The notes under the pieces are model-generated. The model was not told the origin of the DNA and did not search any database. It saw only the letters and a list, made by a program, of their open reading frames with translations. From the NCBI GenBank assembly GCA_030220185.1, contig JASPKZ010007421.1, positions 310,001 through 374,000 on the forward strand: a DNA stretch of 64,000 nt, in the 5' to 3' direction. The stretch is from Diploptera punctata. Its lineage: Eukaryota > Arthropoda > Insecta > Blattodea > Blaberidae. Numbering within the stretch: the first letter of the stretch is position 1; the number at the start of each line of letters is the position of its first letter. The position numbers were made by a program, and so were the translations under genes. Positions 45,209 to 56,844 of this stretch are shown here, one piece after another.

Positions 45209-45384
45209 TTACTTGTATTAACAATTACATGCGAATATGATATCAAGTTCGTAATTAGCTGACATGACATGGCATAATGTGCTCCTAACAGTAGCGACCC
45301 TGTTGTAATGTGAACACAAGTTCACTAATATGGTCACGCGGGGATTTCAAATAGAGCAATATTTGTGTTTGCTCCTTGATTGCC

Positions 45385-45447
45385 TAACTAGCACAACTTG
45401 TTAGTGTGCAGAGTCAAGCAGGAAGTCTTGAGTTTAAGTCCAATTTA
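45385..45447 (+). repeat. tRNA-like element
   Basis: GCCTAACTAGCACAACTTG start and TTTAGGC end can pair as an acceptor stem (GCCTAA/TTAGGC); TCAAGCAGGAAGTCTTGA is an anticodon-arm-like hairpin; GAGTTTAAGTCC is a weakened box B. Probably a SINE head rather than a tRNA. Confidence 0.45.
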
Positions 45448-45527
45448 GGCAGACTTTTTCTCTCTTCAGCTGAATTAACTGCTGCAGTGAACAGCAAGCC
45501 TAAATACATTAACTTCAATATCAGCTG

Positions 45528-45915
45528 ATACGTCCTGCGCTGTAACCGAGTGGTTAAGGAAAGATGCTTTGGCGCAGAGCTACGGGAATTGCGCTGACTC
45601 GAGTTTCCATGTAAAGTAAAGTAATCCACTACAGGCCTCAGGAGGCTCTTCGGGTAGTAGCAGGTTAAGGCTCCCACTTTTTCTGGACAATTGGCACTTG
45701 ATGTCAACCGGGTTGTCAGCCCTGCGTGACGGCCGCCTTTACCCCCAGAACAAGCGCCCGGTACTCATTTCGTTAGAGGCTGAGTCGACCCCAGGGCCAT
45801 AGTGCCGCCTGAAGGTTTGGGTCAGTTTAAAAATCCTGAGCCCACCGGGAATTGAACCCTCGACCTTGTGGCTTATAGCGCAGTGCCTTAACCACTACGC
45901 TACGGCGTGCCCCCG
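45528..45915 (-). mobile_element. SINE family 3 and a second tRNA-like stretch
   Basis: On the minus strand 45915-45845 reads GTAGCGTAGTGGTTAAGGCA (box A) and GAGGGTTCAATTCCCGG (box B), a clear tRNA-derived head, with a body running to about 45720. On the plus strand 45534-45600 CTGTAACCGAGTGGTTAAGG is another tRNA-like box A with a weak GACTCGAGTTT box B. The two stretches may be a dimer or two insertions. Confidence 0.6.
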
Positions 45916-46539
45916 AAAATCGTGACACACTATGATGATGTATGGTCAGCATGACGAATGCCCTAGCTGTCAGAGACACTACTAGAAAGAGATACCCAAT
46001 TTTTTCATGATTTTTGGTGGACAACATTCATACTGATGGAAATTACTCGAGAAAATTACTTCACCCTACGGACTCGAATCAGTGCATGTCCCGTTTGTTC
46101 TGCATGTATTGTAGATTGTGTTAATAAATTTAAGGTTATACCGGTAGGCCCTATCTACTTGTCAGAATTATTTATATTCATAATATAAAAGTTTTTTAAT
46201 AATTCTGAAACTTTTTCACCCTAATTCGTCTTCAGTCTTTAACATTATCTTCATTATATGACATGTTTCAACAAATCAACTGCATGTGTTAGGTCTGATT
46301 ACTTATAAAGTTAATAAAACAATTACATTTTATAAAAAATCATAAAATCTCCAGAACAAATGACAGTTTAAGGCACAATCGTGTTTCAGGAATAATTTTG
46401 AAAATATACGTATATAGATATTATAAATATATTTTTAACATTTGGCAATGAAGGCAATATATATATATATATATATATATAACTCATAGATTTTTGAACT
46501 GTAAAAAATTGACCGTCCCCAGCCGTTCTATGCCGTGAT
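45916..46539. other. No supported gene
   Basis: AT-rich with an AT microsatellite at 46459-46481; nothing else. Confidence 0.4.
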
Positions 46540-47300
46540 TGTTAGAACCAGAAGCTGTCATGATAACCACTCTTCAACGAATACCGATTACAGAACTTAA
46601 GAAAATTATAAGGACAATAAGAAAAATATTACGTAGAACATAATGTTATTCTAATTGTACGCACGTTATATGGAGGTTGAAAGATGTTCTCAAATTGTAC
46701 TCTAATATAACTTTTATAAACATAGAACTACGATTATGAATATTTAAACAGTCAAAAACTATGTTACATTTGTTATTTATCTTGATAATGCGCTTTTTTT
46801 ATAAGTTACGTCCTATTGATATCCCCATTAAAAATACATATTTCATTATATTATGTATAAAATTCGTCCTGTTGTATAGCGATAACAATAATGACAACGT
46901 AATAATTATTGTAACGTTACGAAGCAATGGCTCGGAATATAAAATAACATTTTAATTTGATTTTATTGAATATTAATATTTCACAGATTAATTCAAAACT
47001 GGTTCATGTTTTAACTTATGATGTGTAGATGGACAAATGGACAATCGCTTCCTCCGTCATGTAAATTTTAAATACATTTATACGTTTAGTTGTTTGTTAA
47101 TATGTACTCAATATATCTTTGTTAAGGATAACTAATTCAAATTAAAACAGGTACAACTCCGAAATTATGAATATTTTATTTTCCATCCTTACGGGTAACA
47201 TTTGATGTACGCAGTTAAAATTGAGACTTCATTTTTTACACAAAACTAATCTCCATGGCGCTGTAGGTCTAGCTGCAGGGTAACAATTTATAACATTTTA
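46540..47300 (+). repeat. Module B repeat, copy 4
   Basis: TGTATAGCGATAACAATAATG, GAAGCAATGGCTCGG, ATTTCACAGATTAATTCAAA and CTTCCTCCGTCATGTAAA match other B copies; the upstream ATTATGAATATTTAAACAG also matches 49930. Confidence 0.55.
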
Positions 47301-47959
47301 TCTAGCTGACGATTATATATATATAGAATAAGATTGACACGTCATCACCAGTTATAGTTAGGTTTTATAACCTGGAGCTACGTTATTAAAGACACCAAAA
47401 TTTCTCACGATGCTGGATGGGCACCTGTTATATACAGGCCCAAATTTCATGTGAAAATCTATTGAAGGACTCAACCAGAGCAGGTTCGGTAGCTCTGAGT
47501 CGAGGTGTGATGCATTCTCAGAATCTGTATTAGTTAATATTAGGGCTCGGACATGAAGTTAGATTAAGTGCAGTCTTACTATACATAATATTGCTTGATG
47601 AGAGAGTGGTAGGGAGTGTGGTAGCGCCAGTCTGACTAGTATGGCATTTGTGCTGTACTGTTTACAGAAGATATAGGCGGGTAATGAAATAAGAAGCTAA
47701 TTGTGGATTACAAGTTTATTTTGTCGCGTAAAATATGTTTTAACTTTTTTAATTAAACGCTACAGTACAACAAAAAGGTAAAGAGATTTATAATATCCGT
47801 ACATTAATTCTCTTCGTGCATCTATAAATACAATGCTGCATACAGTATTACAAAAAATTACGAGTTCATTATTTCTGCACAATTATTTTCTTCGTACAGT
47901 TCTAAATAAAGAGGTAACACAAAATAGTATCTACACTGTACATAATATTTTGAAACCCT
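47301..47959. other. No supported gene
   Basis: Unrecognised; 47400-47650 is less AT-rich. May be the 3' part of the hAT element that follows on the minus strand. Confidence 0.35.
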
Positions 47960-49150
47960 GTTAGTTAAACTTGTTTCGCTTCTGTAGAGCGGTTACAATG
48001 AATAATAATGTATTTCCGTGACATTTCAAAAGAAAAACGTCTTCGGTGACTGTTCAAGCAAAGTTTATATTTAGAAAAACTCCTTTCTACTTCTCATGAG
48101 GTAACTGGTGCAAAACGAAATTAGGGTATATCACAAGTATCTAACATGGGGAAAGTACATGCGTTCTTGTTTTCCATTAGAAAATACTTTATATTGCAAA
48201 TAGCTGAGTGTCCAGGGGTTTCCAGTAATACACTTTGCAATTTGTGTTTTGAAATTTCGGATGCCAAAGTACCTCCTGTGTCATCAAAATTTCGCGATAC
48301 ATTTTCTACCAGTTTTATGGAATCAATCTATGCTATATGTGAAGATTCCAGTTTTTAATTATTAAAGGTAGGCCTATATCTTTGTAGATGTTGTTGATTA
48401 CCTGCAAATTTTGATACAGTTGTCCTGACATCAGGGATTTCACAATTATTATCGCCGAACATTCTTCAGCACTAAATGTATTACTACTTTAACAATCACT
48501 TCATAATGCTGTGAGTAGTATGCAGTGGTCTGCAACCAAGTTTCCCATCGAGTTAAAACAGGTTGAGGTGGCAAAGGGATTTGTGATGCAATTTCCTTAA
48601 TTTTTTGTTTCCTAGAAGAGGCCTTTAAAAATATTTTCTCATGTTTGATACAAAATGTCCACATCAGAGAAATGCAACCTAATTCGTTCGGCTACTCGGT
48701 GAAGTCCATGGGCCAAGCGAGTTAGATGTATCATTTTCGGATATCGTTCTTTAATTCTGGAAGCTGCTTTCAACATTTAAGGGGCTGCGTCTGTTTCAAA
48801 TAGAAGAATATTTATTTCACTGGGCCATAGAAGAGACATAGCATTTTCAAACAGGTTGTCGATTTCAGAATGGTTGACTTTATTTAAGATCTCGGTAGTT
48901 AAAAAAATTATTCCCGGGGTTTTCCGGTGATAATATTCCCACTATCACATTTCCTACAGACCTTCTGGACGCATCCTGGGTTTCATCGATTGACACCCAT
49001 ATTTTATGATCTTATGTACTACATATCATTTAGCATATATTTGTCTTAACATATTTTCAATAAGCTCACTCATATTTCTTCATATTGCTGCTGAAGTATT
49101 ATTTATATTTAAGCACACATTCATCCTCACTTCTTTCTTTTTTTACCCGA
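47960..49150 (-). pseudogene. hAT-superfamily transposase pseudogene
   Basis: Minus strand from about 49020: KIWVSIDETQDASRRSVGNV (catalytic DDE-type start, ID.T.DA), a frame change, then [60 protein letters not shown], and at the end FAPVTS, EVERSFSKYKLCLNSHRRRF and a following YIIIHCN. The last block is the hAT C-terminal dimerisation domain (VERSFS.YK). About 350 codons of homology with several frameshifts and stops. The N-terminal zinc-finger part may extend to 49150 in broken form. Same family as the plus-strand copy at 52218-59070. Confidence 0.8.
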
Positions 49151-49735
49151 TTTTGTGTATTCCATAACAGGACTTCATAATCTAAGTCTTAGGTGGACGA
49201 CAAGAACTGTAAATATGTACACAACAGTGACTGGCCTCACTAGATCCGTAGTTATCAATTTTCAGGGTCATCATCAAGGACAGCACAGAACAGCACAACG
49301 TAGAAAATAGCGAGATGTAAGTTAGACAGACGAATTGTTGAATAAATAATAATTGTGAGATATATTTGCATGACTTTGATGTTGGAGAGAAATGGTGTAA
49401 GAGAGATTAAGGCGAAGTTTGAACCTAGAGAAGATGGTCCTGATAAAGAGGGAACCTTAAATAGATCTTCCTGCTACAAGTTGGGAGCTGAATGTTTAGG
49501 CCAGCCTTGATATATAAATTCCTCAAATATGTATGTATGTAATTCAGAAGACCAAAGCGATGAATCGAGTTATGGTATTATTTATTTTAACGATGCGTAT
49601 CACAGCTAAGATTATTAGTGTTGAAATTCAGGACCAGGTGAGAAAGGGCAAACATTTTGCTCGGATATTTCTATTGTTGAGGTACTGTTACGGTCGTAAA
49701 TCTAGACGAGCCGCCCGAGTCTTTAGTTTTTATCC
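49150..49735 (+). repeat. Module A repeat, copy 3
   Basis: GGTGGACGACAAGAACTGTAA, GGGTCATCATCAAGGACAG, GACTTTGATGTTGGAGAG and TCTTCCTGCTACAAGTTGGG; inverted match to 29401-29785. Module B copy 5 follows closely. Confidence 0.6.
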
Positions 49736-49869
49736 GAAGGATCCGTTATTCAGAACAATTTTCTGATGAGTTTTGAAACCATGAACATATTGAGATTAAG
49801 ATCGACTACAAGAACTAAGAAGAAAATATAAAACGTTCGTTCTAATTGAATAGGTAGGTTATTAAATGC

Positions 49870-50245
49870 AAAATTCTAAATTGTCTAAAAATAATAATGT
49901 AAGGTATTTTTAACAAAAAGTGACGCTTATGATTATGAATATTGAAACAGGATTTCAACGGTGAAAACTATATTACATTTGGTATTAAATCGATACGAGG
50001 CTTTTTCCCTATGTACAATTAGCCTTAATACATTTATTAAACTTAAATATATCTTTAAAAAATTTGTAAGAAATGTGTTTTCCTGCATAGCGATAAAAGA
50101 ATGATGTAAAACTTTAGCGTTTCGAAGCGAAGCTACCGATTGTAGAATTAAAAAATAAAAAAAAGTAAAAAAAATTATTAAAATGTTAATATACTACAGA
50201 TTAAATTCAAAACTGTTTCATCCATATTAATAATAATACAATTTA
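49870..50245 (+). repeat. Module B repeat, copy 5
   Basis: CCTGCATAGCGATAAAAGAAT, CGAAGCGAAGCTACCGATTG and CAGATTAAATTCAAAACTG match other B copies. Confidence 0.55.
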
Positions 50246-50583
50246 TATTAATAATAATAGCAATAATAATAGTAATAATAAAGTAATAAATTAAATAGGA
50301 TGCGCCATTTAATACATGTAACATTACACGCGAAGATAATGTTCGAAATAAAGTTAAAGCAAATGTGAATTATTTTAAATGTTTGTAAAGTCCGGCAGCC
50401 CATGATTTCATTTGTAGGGAATATCAGTTATGAGAAGTGATGTGGAGTGATGTTGATCTGATGCATTTTGTTGCTGTAAGCTATATTAAGCAAGAGTTTA
50501 AGGTGTGATCGTGTGCTTATATTATGCTTGGAGGAGAGGCTAAATAATTTGGGGTGGAAGTGTGTAGAATCTTAAATAAGAAT
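50246..50583 (-). other. AT-rich, with a CR1-like scrap at 50517-50583
   Basis: 50517-50583 on the minus strand encodes LLFLFKILHTSTPNYLASP, as at 14760-14830. The rest contains AAT-rich simple sequence. Confidence 0.5.
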
Positions 50584-51385
50584 AGTAGACAGTGGATAAT
50601 TAGAGAGTGGAAGCAACTTCGCCATGGATATACACAAATTAAGAGACTTCTTAAATTGGACTCAATTCTCCTTGCGGATGATTTGGTATTGTTAGCACTT
50701 TCAAAAGATGACCTCCAAAGATCAATATATAATTTGTAGAAAATAGCAGCCTCATACAATATGAAAATTTCAACAGACAAAACAAAAATTCTGGCATTTT
50801 GTGGGAAATACACAATACAAAGTAAAATCTGTAACAATAATAACATATTAGAAAGATGCAATAGCTTTCCATATTTAGGTTACAATCTTTCAATCTTTGC
50901 ACAATTGTATATACCACAGAAAATTAATAAATACACAAAAACTATGGGCATTATAAATAGTGCGATGAAACCATCCTTTGTTCAGAAACACAACCGCATA
51001 CGTCTTTACAACATATTGGCACGACCTGTACTCAGCTATGGCAGCGAAGCATGGACACTGAAGAAAGCAGGTAAAAGCAGAATAACAGCTTGTGAAATGC
51101 GATTCATTCGAAGAACAGCAGGATATACTAAGTGGGATTTAAAAAGAAATTGTGAAATCTTAAAGAAACTAAAAACTAAGCCAGTTTTAGACTATATTGA
51201 TCGGTATCAGTCCAATTGCAAACAACATTTGGAAAGAATGAGTAATACTAGAATCCCAAAGACAATTTATAAATATGTACCACACGGCCAAAGATCTGTT
51301 GGCCGTCCAAGTAAGAGAAGGCGTGAAAATTTTATGTGAGACCCTAACAGGCCTTGTGGCCTAATACTTGTCAGGCAGAAGAAGA
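50584..51385 (+). pseudogene. LINE reverse transcriptase C-terminal half, family d
   Basis: Frames read SILLADDLVLLALSKDDLQR (active-site LADD), a stop near 50738, then a 192-codon frame (50761-51339): MKISTDKTKILAFCGKY, FPYLGYNLSIF, PVLSYGSEAWTLKKAGKSRI, CEMRFIRRTAGYTKWDL and GQRSVGRPSKRRREN. RTE/Proto2-like, close in layout to 6583-7331. The 3' end, with GCCTTGTGGCCT and a GAAGAAGAAA tail, reaches about 51388. 5'-truncated, inserted into a CR1-like scrap. Confidence 0.8.
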
Positions 51386-52217
51386 AATACAATGTGATGT
51401 TCTTGTATATTTGATATGGAGTCATGGCAATTAATGTAAAATGGAGAAATGTGATCATATTTTACATACATTTTATATAAATTTGGGAAAACGTACACTA
51501 TTTGTCGATCATTTACTCCACGAATCATTTTAAGTTCTACAGGATCACTGTGCGCATGCGTGAGCTGCTCTAATGCTTAATGAAGCTTCCGTTAGATTGT
51601 TCTGAAATCGGAGCAATCAACTATCGGATAAAATTAACCTAAATTAACTTCCCATTTCCTAACCTAACAAGTCAACTTACATGCATATTATTTAATAAAC
51701 TGTAAACTAATCTTATGTACACTAATTTGTCACACCGGAATCTAATGAAATGAAGTCAATTCTTTCCACATTGTAAATGTTTGTGTCAAGTCTAGAATGG
51801 TGTAGTGGGCTGCACACTAGTCTGGAGAACTAGAGGTCCACGGTTCGATTCCTGATTCAGACATTAATTTTTCTTTTCACAATACCATTGTAATATTATA
51901 ATATGATCCATTATTGGAACTGTGTTAAAATAACAGTAAGGGAAAATGTTATTCAAATACGATCTCAAGGGTTGGTAACGATGTGGGGTATCAGTCCACG
52001 TCACATTACTTCCACTTCAGTGCAGTCCCGTTAGGCTATTCATTTTAAATTAATTTGCGACTCATATCACCACTGTTATGCGAAAGCTGTTGTTTAAGCA
52101 AGGAAGGTTTTTGAGTGCATAGAGAAACTCTGTGGTTGAGTGCGTGAATAAATGTTTCAGTTCAAAATAATATTTGACTAGTGCGGTCTACTATTTTCCT
52201 GAGTTACCAGTATACAG
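51386..52217. other. Unassigned; includes 5' flank of the hAT copy
   Basis: No gene. 51640-51720 holds several ACCTAA-rich words. 51797-51868 is annotated separately as tRNA-like. Confidence 0.4.
51797..51868 (+). repeat. tRNA-like SINE head
   Basis: AATGGTGTAGTGGGCTGCAC (box A), CTAGTCTGGAGAACTAG (anticodon arm with GGA), CACGGTTCGATTCCTG (box B) and partial GTCT/AGAC acceptor pairing. T stem imperfect, so a SINE head or pseudo-tRNA. Confidence 0.5.
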
Positions 52218-53555
52218 TATGCCGAAACCGAAGGTGAACTCCTATAAACTACGTGATATTGTTAAACAGTGTTAGTGCAGATGGAATTCAGAGTGACGGA
52301 TCTGTTATCAGGTGCATTCTTTGTGATATTTCAATAACAATTGATGAAAAACAATAACGCTCTCGTGTTACGCAGCATAAAAGTAGGGCAATACATGTGA
52401 AAAATATGGAACTACGAAGCAGTAAAGGTGTAGTGCGACAACAGTTTATTGGCGAGGCGCTGGCTTCTTCAAGTTCAATAAATAAAAACGATTTTTTTAA
52501 TTATACAGCAAAGACGTTTGTGGCATGTGGTATTCCTGTTTCCTAGCTTAACAACCCTATTATGAAAGGATATTTGGGGAAATATACTGGGAAGTCTGTC
52601 CCAGATGAGAGTACCTTACGAAAATCATACCTTCAACCTCTGCATGAAGAAATATTAAAACATATCAGGCGAGTAGTAGGTGAAAATCCAGTATATTCCG
52701 TATTGGATGAAACCACTGATAGACAGTTGAGATAACATCTAAACATTTTAGTAGCATCCCTAAATGTAAAATAAGTGAAACCCATGTTGTTGAAAACCTA
52801 CTTTCTAAACAAAACAGACAATACCAGTGTGGTGCAAAGTTTAAAAAATGCGTGTTTGTGCTGTGGCCTGATGAAATACAATATGATCGTGTGTGGCTAG
52901 TATTTACAGACCAAGCACCTTACATGTTATTGGTCATTGCTAACCTCAAACCTATATACTCTAATCTTAAACATGTCACCTATATTGCACATGCAGTGCA
53001 TCGAGTTTGTGAGGCAATAAAAGACTGAATTTTTGTCTTGCAATAAGAAATTGCTGAAAAAGGCTCCTGCTATGATACAAAAAGTATGTAGAATTTACCG
53101 GACTTCCTTTTCCAATTTCCCCGGTTCTCACTAGATGGGGTACTTAACTGAAGGCTGTGGTGTTTATTTGTAGCAATTTTAAGGCTATATCCGATTTCTT
53201 ATATGAAATGCCAAATGATTCTTCAGCTGTAAAAAAAGGCCAGAGAACTAGCAGGTAAACAGGAGTTGCAAGATGAACTTCTTATTGTGCTTGGTTACTA
53301 TTTTTGACAACTGTCAAACTGTCATTACAAGATTGGAGGAGCAGTGTCTTGAGAAAATTCGCAATGGGCTATTTTGATGGATGTCCAGACAGCACTGAAG
53401 GGGATTGGAAAGCCGAAGCTAGAGCAGAGCTTAGCCAAGAACCCTGATGCGGAGGACGTTGCAACGAACAAGGATTTTAATTACAGACCGCTAACAAAGT
53501 ACGCACCACTTGTATCTGTTGATGTGGAACGATCCTTTTCAACATACAAGTATTT
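52218..53555 (+). pseudogene. hAT transposase pseudogene, 5' part
   Basis: Starts MPKPKVNSYKLRDIVKQ at 52218, then fragments RCILCDISITIDEK (zinc-finger region), KNMELRSSKGVVRQQFIGEA, IMKGYLGKYTGKSVPDESTL, ENPVYSVLDETTDRQ (catalytic block), and near the end LTKYAPLVSVDVERSFSTYK, the hAT dimerisation domain. Many stops and frameshifts; the middle is very decayed. A Gypsy element is inserted at 53556 and the last codons of the hAT gene are found beyond it at 58974. Same family as 47960-49150. Confidence 0.8.
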
Positions 53556-53850
53556 TGTTACAAAAAAAGGATAAATAGAAGCACTAAAGAACGCAGGTGA
53601 ACAGACACAAACACCAACACAATCGCAATCACGTCTCGCTTCTTCAACGAGCACCAATAGAATGCTCCTCGATGGCTTCTTCTTCCTTCTCCTTCCGGCA
53701 GTGCTGTCATCGTGTCTCTCCCGCCTTTTGCTCCCACCTGGTGGCAGCTTCCTGCACTCACTGGGATCCAGCCTGCCATCTGTCGAGCAGTCACGCGTAC
53801 TAACTGGAATCCCAGTGCTGCTCACTGCTGCTGGATAATCGCTGCTTACA
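53556..53850 (-). repeat. 3' LTR of the Gypsy element
   Basis: Read on the minus strand it begins TGTAAGCAGCGATTATCC and ends TTTTTTTGTAACA. It matches 58674-58973 over its whole length. Confidence 0.9.
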
Positions 53851-53909
53851 CTCGGCCATCCTGCAAATATTAATGCCCTCATTTATTGCTTAGCTCTCAA
53901 GCAGATCAA

Positions 53910-55060
53910 TCAGATTCTGTAGATCATCAACGGCCTCATAGTATTTTTCTCATCGCCAGGAACAGTACTATGATATCTCCTGAGAGAATCCACAGCCACA
54001 GTTGCTGTGAAGTTCCGGTACCCGCGTATGCCTTTTACAGTACTCATCTGGTACCGGTCGTTCTCCAACACCTTGGAAACTCTATAGCGACCGCCATACT
54101 TGTTCAGTAATTTGCGGTTCACCCCTTTTTTCGCCAGAACATGTGTTCGCCTCTCGCGAACCAAGTCTCCTACCTTGTACTTGGTTGCGACCTTATGCCT
54201 TCAGTCATAGCGCGCTTTCGTCGCCAACTCCGCCCTGGTCAGGTTCTCCCTCGCCCTGTCTCTTCGCCTTTGGACAGCTTGCCCTATATCTACAAGGATT
54301 TCACCACTTTCGGCCGCCCCTGCCGCCTGCACTCCACCAGACAAATCCGCCACAGCAGCCCCTTGGTTAATAAACATGAGCTATGCTGGGGAGAACCCTG
54401 TGCTCGCATTAACACAACGGTTCATTATCCACACAATCTCACTCAGTTTCTCATCCCATCGGGTTTCACAGTCTGTGCTGGCACGATCGCACTCAGGATA
54501 GTGCGATTCTGCCTCTCTACCTGACCATTCGCCCGAGGTGTTGCTATGGCATTGAGGACATATCGCACATCTCGTTCCGCCAGATATTCAGCAAATGCCT
54601 TGCTGGTAAACGCCAGTCCCCGGTCGGAGATCAGTGTCCTTGGATATCCGAACTCGCCAAATATCTCTCAATTTCTCAATGGCTTCTGCAGAACGTAGAG
54701 TCCGGGTAGCCTTCGCCCAAATGAACTTAGTTAAGGAATCCACCGCCATCAGCATATAGCTGTTACCCTTTGCACTTCTTGCAAAAGGGTCAAGGTGATC
54801 CACATGCGCCGTGTCCAAGGGCACAAAGGATTTTTTAATGGGATGCAGGACGCCTTGCCGCCGCCCATGGTCACCCTTGCTGAATTCACACCTGAGACAT
54901 GCCTCTACGTACTTACGCACAAATCGTCCCATCCTCGGAAATCAGTAAGTCTCCTTGAGGAACTTCAAGCACCTTTCATATCCTGGATGACCAGCCTCAT
55001 CGTGATGCTTACGCAATAGGTTAAACCTTGCCATTGCTGGCACTTACAGCCTCTTCCCCA
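53910..55060 (-). pseudogene. Gypsy integrase, frameshifted
   Basis: Minus strand from 55050: KHHDEAGHPGYERC and YVEACLRCEF form the HHCC zinc domain; VDHLDPFARSAKGNSYMLMA starts the catalytic core with its first Asp; FAEYLAERDVRYVLNAIATP and NGQVERQNRTI contain the conserved Glu region; KLLNKYGGRYRVSKVLENDR and TVAVDSLRRYH form the C-terminal DNA-binding part. Frames change near 54930, 54600 and 54200. It would insert the cDNA into the host genome in an intact relative. Confidence 0.85.
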
Positions 55061-55169
55061 GCTGGGTCTTTCGATACAGTCTGCCATTTTACACCACATA
55101 ATCCGCCTTGAGGCCATTGTCGGCTGTATTCTCAGCCAATGCTGTTACTATCGCCTGCGCCTTATCATC

Positions 55170-55859
55170 CTATAACTGCACGGTCAAGAACCAATCATTA
55201 TGAGACAAGCTTACCAGATTCACATTCACTGGGTTCCTGCTCACTGCGTCCACACGCTGCATTTTTGCTCCAGGACGATACTCCAAATCCATGTCGTATT
55301 CCTGCAAAGCCATCCACCACCGGGCCACTCGTGGCACCAGGTCCCTCTTCAGCATGGTCGCACGTACTGCAGAACAATCAGTGACCGCCCTAAAATAAAT
55401 ATCTACCAGGTAAATCCGGAAATGTTTGACCGTTTCCACCAACGCCAGTGTCTCCAGCTCATAACTGTGGTAGACCTGCTCTGCTGGACTGATAGCTCGG
55501 CTGAAATACAACACAGGTTTAAGACTGTCATCCTTCTGCCTCTGCAGTAACATCCCACCAAGCCGCAGTTTACAGGCATCCGTGTGCACTTCAGTTTCGG
55601 CTGCACTATCATACAGGGCCAAGACTGGCCTGTCCACCAAAGACAGTTTCAATCACTGAGAGGCTCCTACCTGGTCCAGTCCCCAACGCCATGGGACATC
55701 CTTCCGAGTGAGGTCAGTCAGTGTTCTGGCTAAGACTGCGAAGTTTTGGATAAACTTACAAAAATAGCTCACCAATCCCAGAAACTCCCTTACACCATGT
55801 ACATTCTCGGGGACCGAGAAATCACTAACCACCTGCGCCTTCCTCCTCCCTGGACTCAC
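55170..55859 (-). pseudogene. Gypsy connection domain and RNase H
   Basis: VREFLGLVSYFCKFIQNFA (RT thumb/connection), then a stop, then EVHTDACKLRLGGMLLQRQ (RNase H first Asp), YHSYELETLALVETVKHFRI (catalytic Glu) and AVTDCSAVRAT (third Asp), ending LEYRPGAKMQRVDAVSRNP, the standard end of Gypsy RNase H. The key acidic residues are still present; one stop (near 55653) and a frame change separate it from the RT. Confidence 0.85.
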
Positions 55860-55875
55860 CCCTGCTGCACTGATC

Positions 55876-56734
55876 TCATGACCCAGGTACTCTAATCGGT
55901 CCTTCAGGAAGGAGCACTTCGATAAGTTCAGATTCAGTCCTGCCTCGGGCCACCATCTCCTGTACTATCTTAATAAGCACCAGACCAGGTTCCACCGCCA
56001 TGGAAGAGATCAAGAGATCGTCCATGTAGGCAAGTACAGTATCAGTACCCAGTTCACTCAGCATTTTGTTAATCATCCGCTGAAACACTGCTGGGGCATT
56101 CGCCAACCCAAACAACCCTCAGATATTCATAGTGGCCATAAGGAGTAACAAAAGCTGTCTTTTGGATTGAGTCTGGGTGCATTGGGACTTGGTGATAACC
56201 CTGCGCCAGATCTAGTGTTCTGAAATAGTACTTCCCTGCCAACTGATCGCTCACTAGAAGCATTGTATACCTGTCCTTCATCGTTACCCGGTTAAGTGCC
56301 CTGAAGTCGCAGCGCATCAGAAAATCTCCATTTTTCTTTGGAATTGGGAGTATGGGGCTCGCATACTCGCATAACCCCACTCGCTAACACCCTCGCACCT
56401 TTTCGCGTACCTTCTCCCTTTCTGCAAAAGAAAGCCTGTAAGGACGATGATACACTGGCTTGTCCGATGTTAGCTGAATCTTCATCTCGCATAAATGAGT
56501 TAGGCCGAGATCATTGTCGCCAGTCGAGAAGCAAATAGCCTTCCTTTGTAGCAGGTTAACCAGCTGCGTTATTTCGTCCTCATTTGTATCGCCTATATCA
56601 ATATTGGAGAAATCAATTTCAACGTCACGCTGGTTATCTGCCAACACCCGATTTACCTGTGATGTGTGAGCTCTCGCCAACACACGATCTGCCTTCCAGA
56701 GCAGGGGCTTCGGACCCAGATTAAATACCTCCAC
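55876..56734 (-). pseudogene. Gypsy reverse transcriptase, frameshifted
   Basis: Minus strand: KPVYHRPYRLSFAEREKVRE, ASPILPIPKKNGDFLMRCDF, FRTLDLAQGYHQVPMHPDS (motif A), MFGLANAPAVFQRMINKM (motif B region) and TVLAYMDDLLI (active site YMDD). Breaks near 56384 and 56110. Catalytic aspartates are all present, so inactivity comes from frame breaks, not active-site loss. Confidence 0.9.
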
Positions 56735-56844
56735 CTGTTGTTCCCCATCTCATGGTATTACCACGTTCGGTACTGCAATCCAGGCACCCCTTTCCTCATG
56801 TCTCCGGCTCCCCACAAAAACCTCTGTGCCAGGGTCTGTGCCTA

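Noticed and set aside
51797..51868. Possible functional tRNA gene
   Set aside because: The T stem and acceptor stem do not pair fully; similar diverged copies point to a SINE head.
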